NCBI GenBank assembly: GCA_003164155.1
Contig: PLSG01000586.1
Span: 771-7,281 of the forward strand
DNA length: 6,511 nucleotides
Reading direction: 5' to 3'
Source: Parachlamydiaceae bacterium
Lineage (GTDB): Bacteria > Chlamydiota > Chlamydiia > Chlamydiales > Parachlamydiaceae
Below the pieces are notes generated by a model. That model was not told the DNA's origin. It saw nothing but the letters and a program-made list of their open reading frames with translations, and did not search any database. This document shows positions 4,255 to 6,511 of this stretch, one piece after another. The translations under genes were made by a program, and so were the position numbers. Each line of letters opens with the position of its first letter. Position 1 is the first letter of the stretch.

Positions 4255-6511
4255 TTACGAACTTAATTCGGAAATGCGCTTGAAAGCATCTTGTGTGATT
4301 TGTTGATAGATTTCCGTAGGGCTCAAGCTGCTCCCCTTGGGGAGATAGTCTTCCATGCGCAAGGGTTTTCCAAATGCGACATGGATGGGGCCTTTGCGCG
4401 GAAAGCTTCTTCCCTTTGGCAAAAGCTCAAATGTGCCTTTGATGCATGCCGGAAGAACTGGAACTTGCAATTCCCAAGCCAGCATGCCGATAAAAGATTT
4501 AAACGACTGTAGCTGCCCCGAAAGAGAACGCGTGCCCTCGGGAAAGATGATTAAATTTTTGTTGAGATTGAAGCTTTGCCGACTTAACATAAGGTTGGTT
4601 AGCAAGGCTTGCGTGCCGGGGTCTCGGTCGAAAGGCACTAAGTTTAATAGCTTATAGAAGTGCGAGCTATGGCCGGCGCCTTTGAAAAAATAATCCTTAG
4701 CGGCTAAAACTGCAAAATCATCGATATGCCCTCCCGTGGAAAGGATTAACGACATCACATCCAAATGACTGGCATGGTTGGCACAGAGGATATACCTTTG
4801 TTGGGGAATAAAATCCTTACCTTGGCTGGTAATTTGGAAATAGTGTCTGAAAAAAAACTCCGCCGTTTGCCTTAGGTGTCCATTCCAAGTTCCCGCAGAA
4901 AAAGACAGGACAGGCTCGCTTTTCTCAATTCGCGTGAGGGCACTGTGCAGTTGGTCTTTAGAATCCTTAAAAACACCGGGGTGTGTATTATTTCGTTTAA
5001 GCTTCATTACCAAATCTGAAAGCTGGCGAATGGTGAGCACCTGATTGATGGCCTGTCCAGCTAAGCTGACGCCGAAATGCCTTTCGATTTCCATGACCAA
5101 TTCTAAACTAAGCAGTGAGTCAAATTCTAAATCCACCTGAAAGTTAGTCTGCTCGTGTATGGGTTCGCGAAGCTGTTTGTTGGAATGATGCATCAAATTT
5201 TTGGTGATCTCCACAATTTGAGACGTGACCGCGGCTTGGTCATCTTTGATTGGCAAGGTGGATTTTTCTTGGGTCACCAGAGCAGGTTCTGCAGGAACCG
5301 GCTTGGGGAATGTTTCAGCGGAGAGTTCTTTTAGGTTTGTTTTTGACAGCTGGTGGCCAGTCAACTTGGCAATCAGCTGCTGCAATTTTTCTACCGTATT
5401 AATTTGGTTGATATCGCCAGATAGCCGGATTTTAAACTCTTCTTCCACTAAGAAGACTAGTTCCAGGCTGACCAGTGAATCAAAGCCCAAGTCACTTTGA
5501 AAATTGGAAGCAGCATTAATGGGTTTATCCAATTTTTTATGTGCTGCTGCGGCTATCTTTTGCACGAGTTCGATTGTTTTGGCGTATAGGGCCAATAGGT
5601 CTTGGGGTAGCGGTTGGGCTGGATTAGCTTGTTCTGGAGAAGGAGATTCAATGCCACCAGTATTGCCCTGAGGTGTGTTTTGAAGGGTGTTCTTTTGTGG
5701 GGTTTCAGGCTCGGCCAGACCCTTGCTATGCGGCAAATCTTGCGCAGTCAATCCTTGCGGAGGCACTGGGGATGCCGTCTCAGGTAGCTTGGATGCTATT
5801 TCTGTGCCGGAGAGAAGGGACGCGTTGCCAGATCCTTCCAGTTGCCTTTTAACTTCGGCGGCTAGATCTCCAATCGTTTGCATGCTGTCGGTTTTAGCGC
5901 CTATGAGTTTGATTTGGAAAGCCTCTTCGATGGCAAGTGCCAGCTCTAAGCCGGTCAAAGAGTCAAAAGCCAGATCTATGAGAAGGGATGTTTGTGCCGA
6001 AAGGGGGTTATTCGCTTGCTTTTTGGAAATGCGGGCTATATTTTCCACGACGTCCATAACTTTTTTTTCTATCCAGAGATCTTCTTTTTTGGCCTTGTTC
6101 ACCTCTTCGATGCGTTCTATATGTGTCATATCTTTGGCAGAGATGGGATGCGCGGCTGTCGGTTGTGATTGCGGATGGGTATGCAGTTTGCGCAACTCCA
6201 AGCGCTTGACTTTTAGCGTAGATGTTTTGGGAATGGAGTTTACCAGATGTACTTGCGAGATGCGCAAATGCGCAGGTACATGTAAGCTTCTTTGGACAAC
6301 CTTCTCAACAATGTGCTGGTATAATTCACGGTGATGGATCAGTTCGTTTACTAGCTCTTCGTTCACCACTATGGCGGCATGTATGTCTTGGGTAGTTGAT
6401 TCTGCCCTGGGGGCTCCAAAAACGGCCAATTCCTTGACCCCCGGAATGCCTTGATAGCGCCGCTCCACATCCATGGGCATAGCTTTTTGGCCGGTATGCG
6501 TCACAATAATT
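4255..6511 (-). CDS. Multidomain acyl ligase (C-terminal end) - triple ACP - PlsC-type acyltransferase, N-terminally cut
   Basis: The frame is open to the right edge. The first GTG in view (6504) is preceded by in-frame Ile-Ile and sits inside a conserved ligase motif, so the true start is outside. Residues are counted from that GTG (749 visible). Residues 1-105 are the mobile C-terminal domain of an AMP-forming acyl ligase, with VTHTGQKAMPMDVE and the PKTSTLKVKR segment carrying the probable catalytic Lys98. Three acyl carrier domains follow at about 140-222, 303-384 and 425-505, each with a DSL phosphopantetheine site (Ser182, Ser343, Ser463), joined by Pro/Gln/Ser-rich linkers. Residues 545-735 are a PlsC-type acyltransferase with NHASHLD (His577, Asp582), FPEGTRS (654-660) and VPVLPACIKG. 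Inferred action: a fatty acid is adenylated, loaded on the ACPs in cis and passed to a glycerol-phosphate or DHAP acceptor. The AGPS gene 18 nt downstream makes DHAP attractive, but the acceptor is not shown by sequence. No membrane segment is clear in the visible part. Confidence 0.92.
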   Translation of the reverse strand, partial: IIVTHTGQKAMPMDVERRYQGIPGVKELAVFGAPRAESTTQDIHAAIVVNEELVNELIHHRELYQHIVEKVVQRSLHVPAHLRISQVHLVNSIPKTSTLKVKRLELRKLHTHPQSQPTAAHPISAKDMTHIERIEEVNKAKKEDLWIEKKVMDVVENIARISKKQANNPLSAQTSLLIDLAFDSLTGLELALAIEEAFQIKLIGAKTDSMQTIGDLAAEVKRQLEGSGNASLLSGTEIASKLPETASPVPPQGLTAQDLPHSKGLAEPETPQKNTLQNTPQGNTGGIESPSPEQANPAQPLPQDLLALYAKTIELVQKIAAAAHKKLDKPINAASNFQSDLGFDSLVSLELVFLVEEEFKIRLSGDINQINTVEKLQQLIAKLTGHQLSKTNLKELSAETFPKPVPAEPALVTQEKSTLPIKDDQAAVTSQIVEITKNLMHHSNKQLREPIHEQTNFQVDLEFDSLLSLELVMEIERHFGVSLAGQAINQVLTIRQLSDLVMKLKRNNTHPGVFKDSKDQLHSALTRIEKSEPVLSFSAGTWNGHLRQTAEFFFRHYFQITSQGKDFIPQQRYILCANHASHLDVMSLILSTGGHIDDFAVLAAKDYFFKGAGHSSHFYKLLNLVPFDRDPGTQALLTNLMLSRQSFNLNKNLIIFPEGTRSLSGQLQSFKSFIGMLAWELQVPVLPACIKGTFELLPKGRSFPRKGPIHVAFGKPLRMEDYLPKGSSLSPTEIYQQITQDAFKRISELSS
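4990..6087 (-). repeat. Three tandem acyl carrier protein domains within the multidomain gene
   Basis: Three homologous domains of about 80 residues occupy 6087-5839, 5598-5353 and 5232-4990. Their phosphopantetheine serine codons are at 5961-5959, 5478-5476 and 5118-5116. All share the pattern F-D-S-L-x-x-L-E-L followed by an acidic helix (IEEAF, VEEEF, IERHF). The second and third are closer to each other (both NFQ-x-DL-x-FDSL and SLELV) than to the first, suggesting a later duplication. DNA identity is visibly low, so the duplications are old and not an assembly artefact. The linker between the first and second (about 223-302) is the longest and is rich in Pro, Gln, Ser and Thr, as expected for a flexible tether. 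Confidence 0.9.

Noticed and set aside
5687..6334. A 215-codon open frame on the plus strand
   Set aside because: It lies antisense to the ligase-ACP region, whose minus frame has clear motifs. Its own translation is rich in Ser and Cys with no recognisable family, so it is a shadow.

Overview
The window is bacterial DNA: closely packed genes, Shine-Dalgarno sequences before the starts, no introns. Everything intact lies on the minus strand. Composition is moderate in the genes and AT-rich between them. The gene content is mostly lipid metabolism. I cannot name the organism. A bacterium carrying both the mevalonate pathway and an AGPS-type ether-lipid enzyme fits several Gram-negative lineages (myxobacteria, Chlamydiae-like or Legionellales-like groups), and the window does not decide between them.

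Layout from the right edge, in the direction of transcription. (1) At 6511-4255 is the C-terminal part of a large multidomain protein that continues past the window. It holds the end of an AMP-forming acyl ligase, three tandem acyl carrier protein domains, and a PlsC-type glycerolipid acyltransferase. (2) At 4236-2518 is a flavoprotein of the alkyldihydroxyacetonephosphate synthase (AGPS) family, the enzyme that creates the ether bond of ether lipids. (3) At 2493-1183 is a class I HMG-CoA reductase. The gaps are 18 and 24 nt, so the three very probably form one operon.

(4) The stretch 643-1182 has no intact gene. It contains a plus-strand relic of a family 4 glycosyltransferase with a frame slip, missing both ends of the enzyme, followed by a perfect 12-bp inverted repeat and a smaller stem-loop. 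A plausible promoter for the next gene overlaps the edge of this region. (5) At 642-1 is the N-terminal part of a membrane fatty acid/sphingolipid desaturase-type di-iron protein, running off the left edge.

Working model (inference). The multidomain protein activates a fatty acid, loads it on its own ACP domains and transfers it to a glycerol-phosphate or dihydroxyacetone-phosphate acceptor. AGPS then exchanges that acyl group for a fatty alcohol to give alkyl-DHAP. HMG-CoA reductase supplies mevalonate for isoprenoids and may share the operon simply as a lipid gene. The desaturase may act on the same membrane lipids but has its own transcription signals. A fatty-alcohol-forming reductase and an alkyl-DHAP reductase, which the ether-lipid route would also need, are not in the window.
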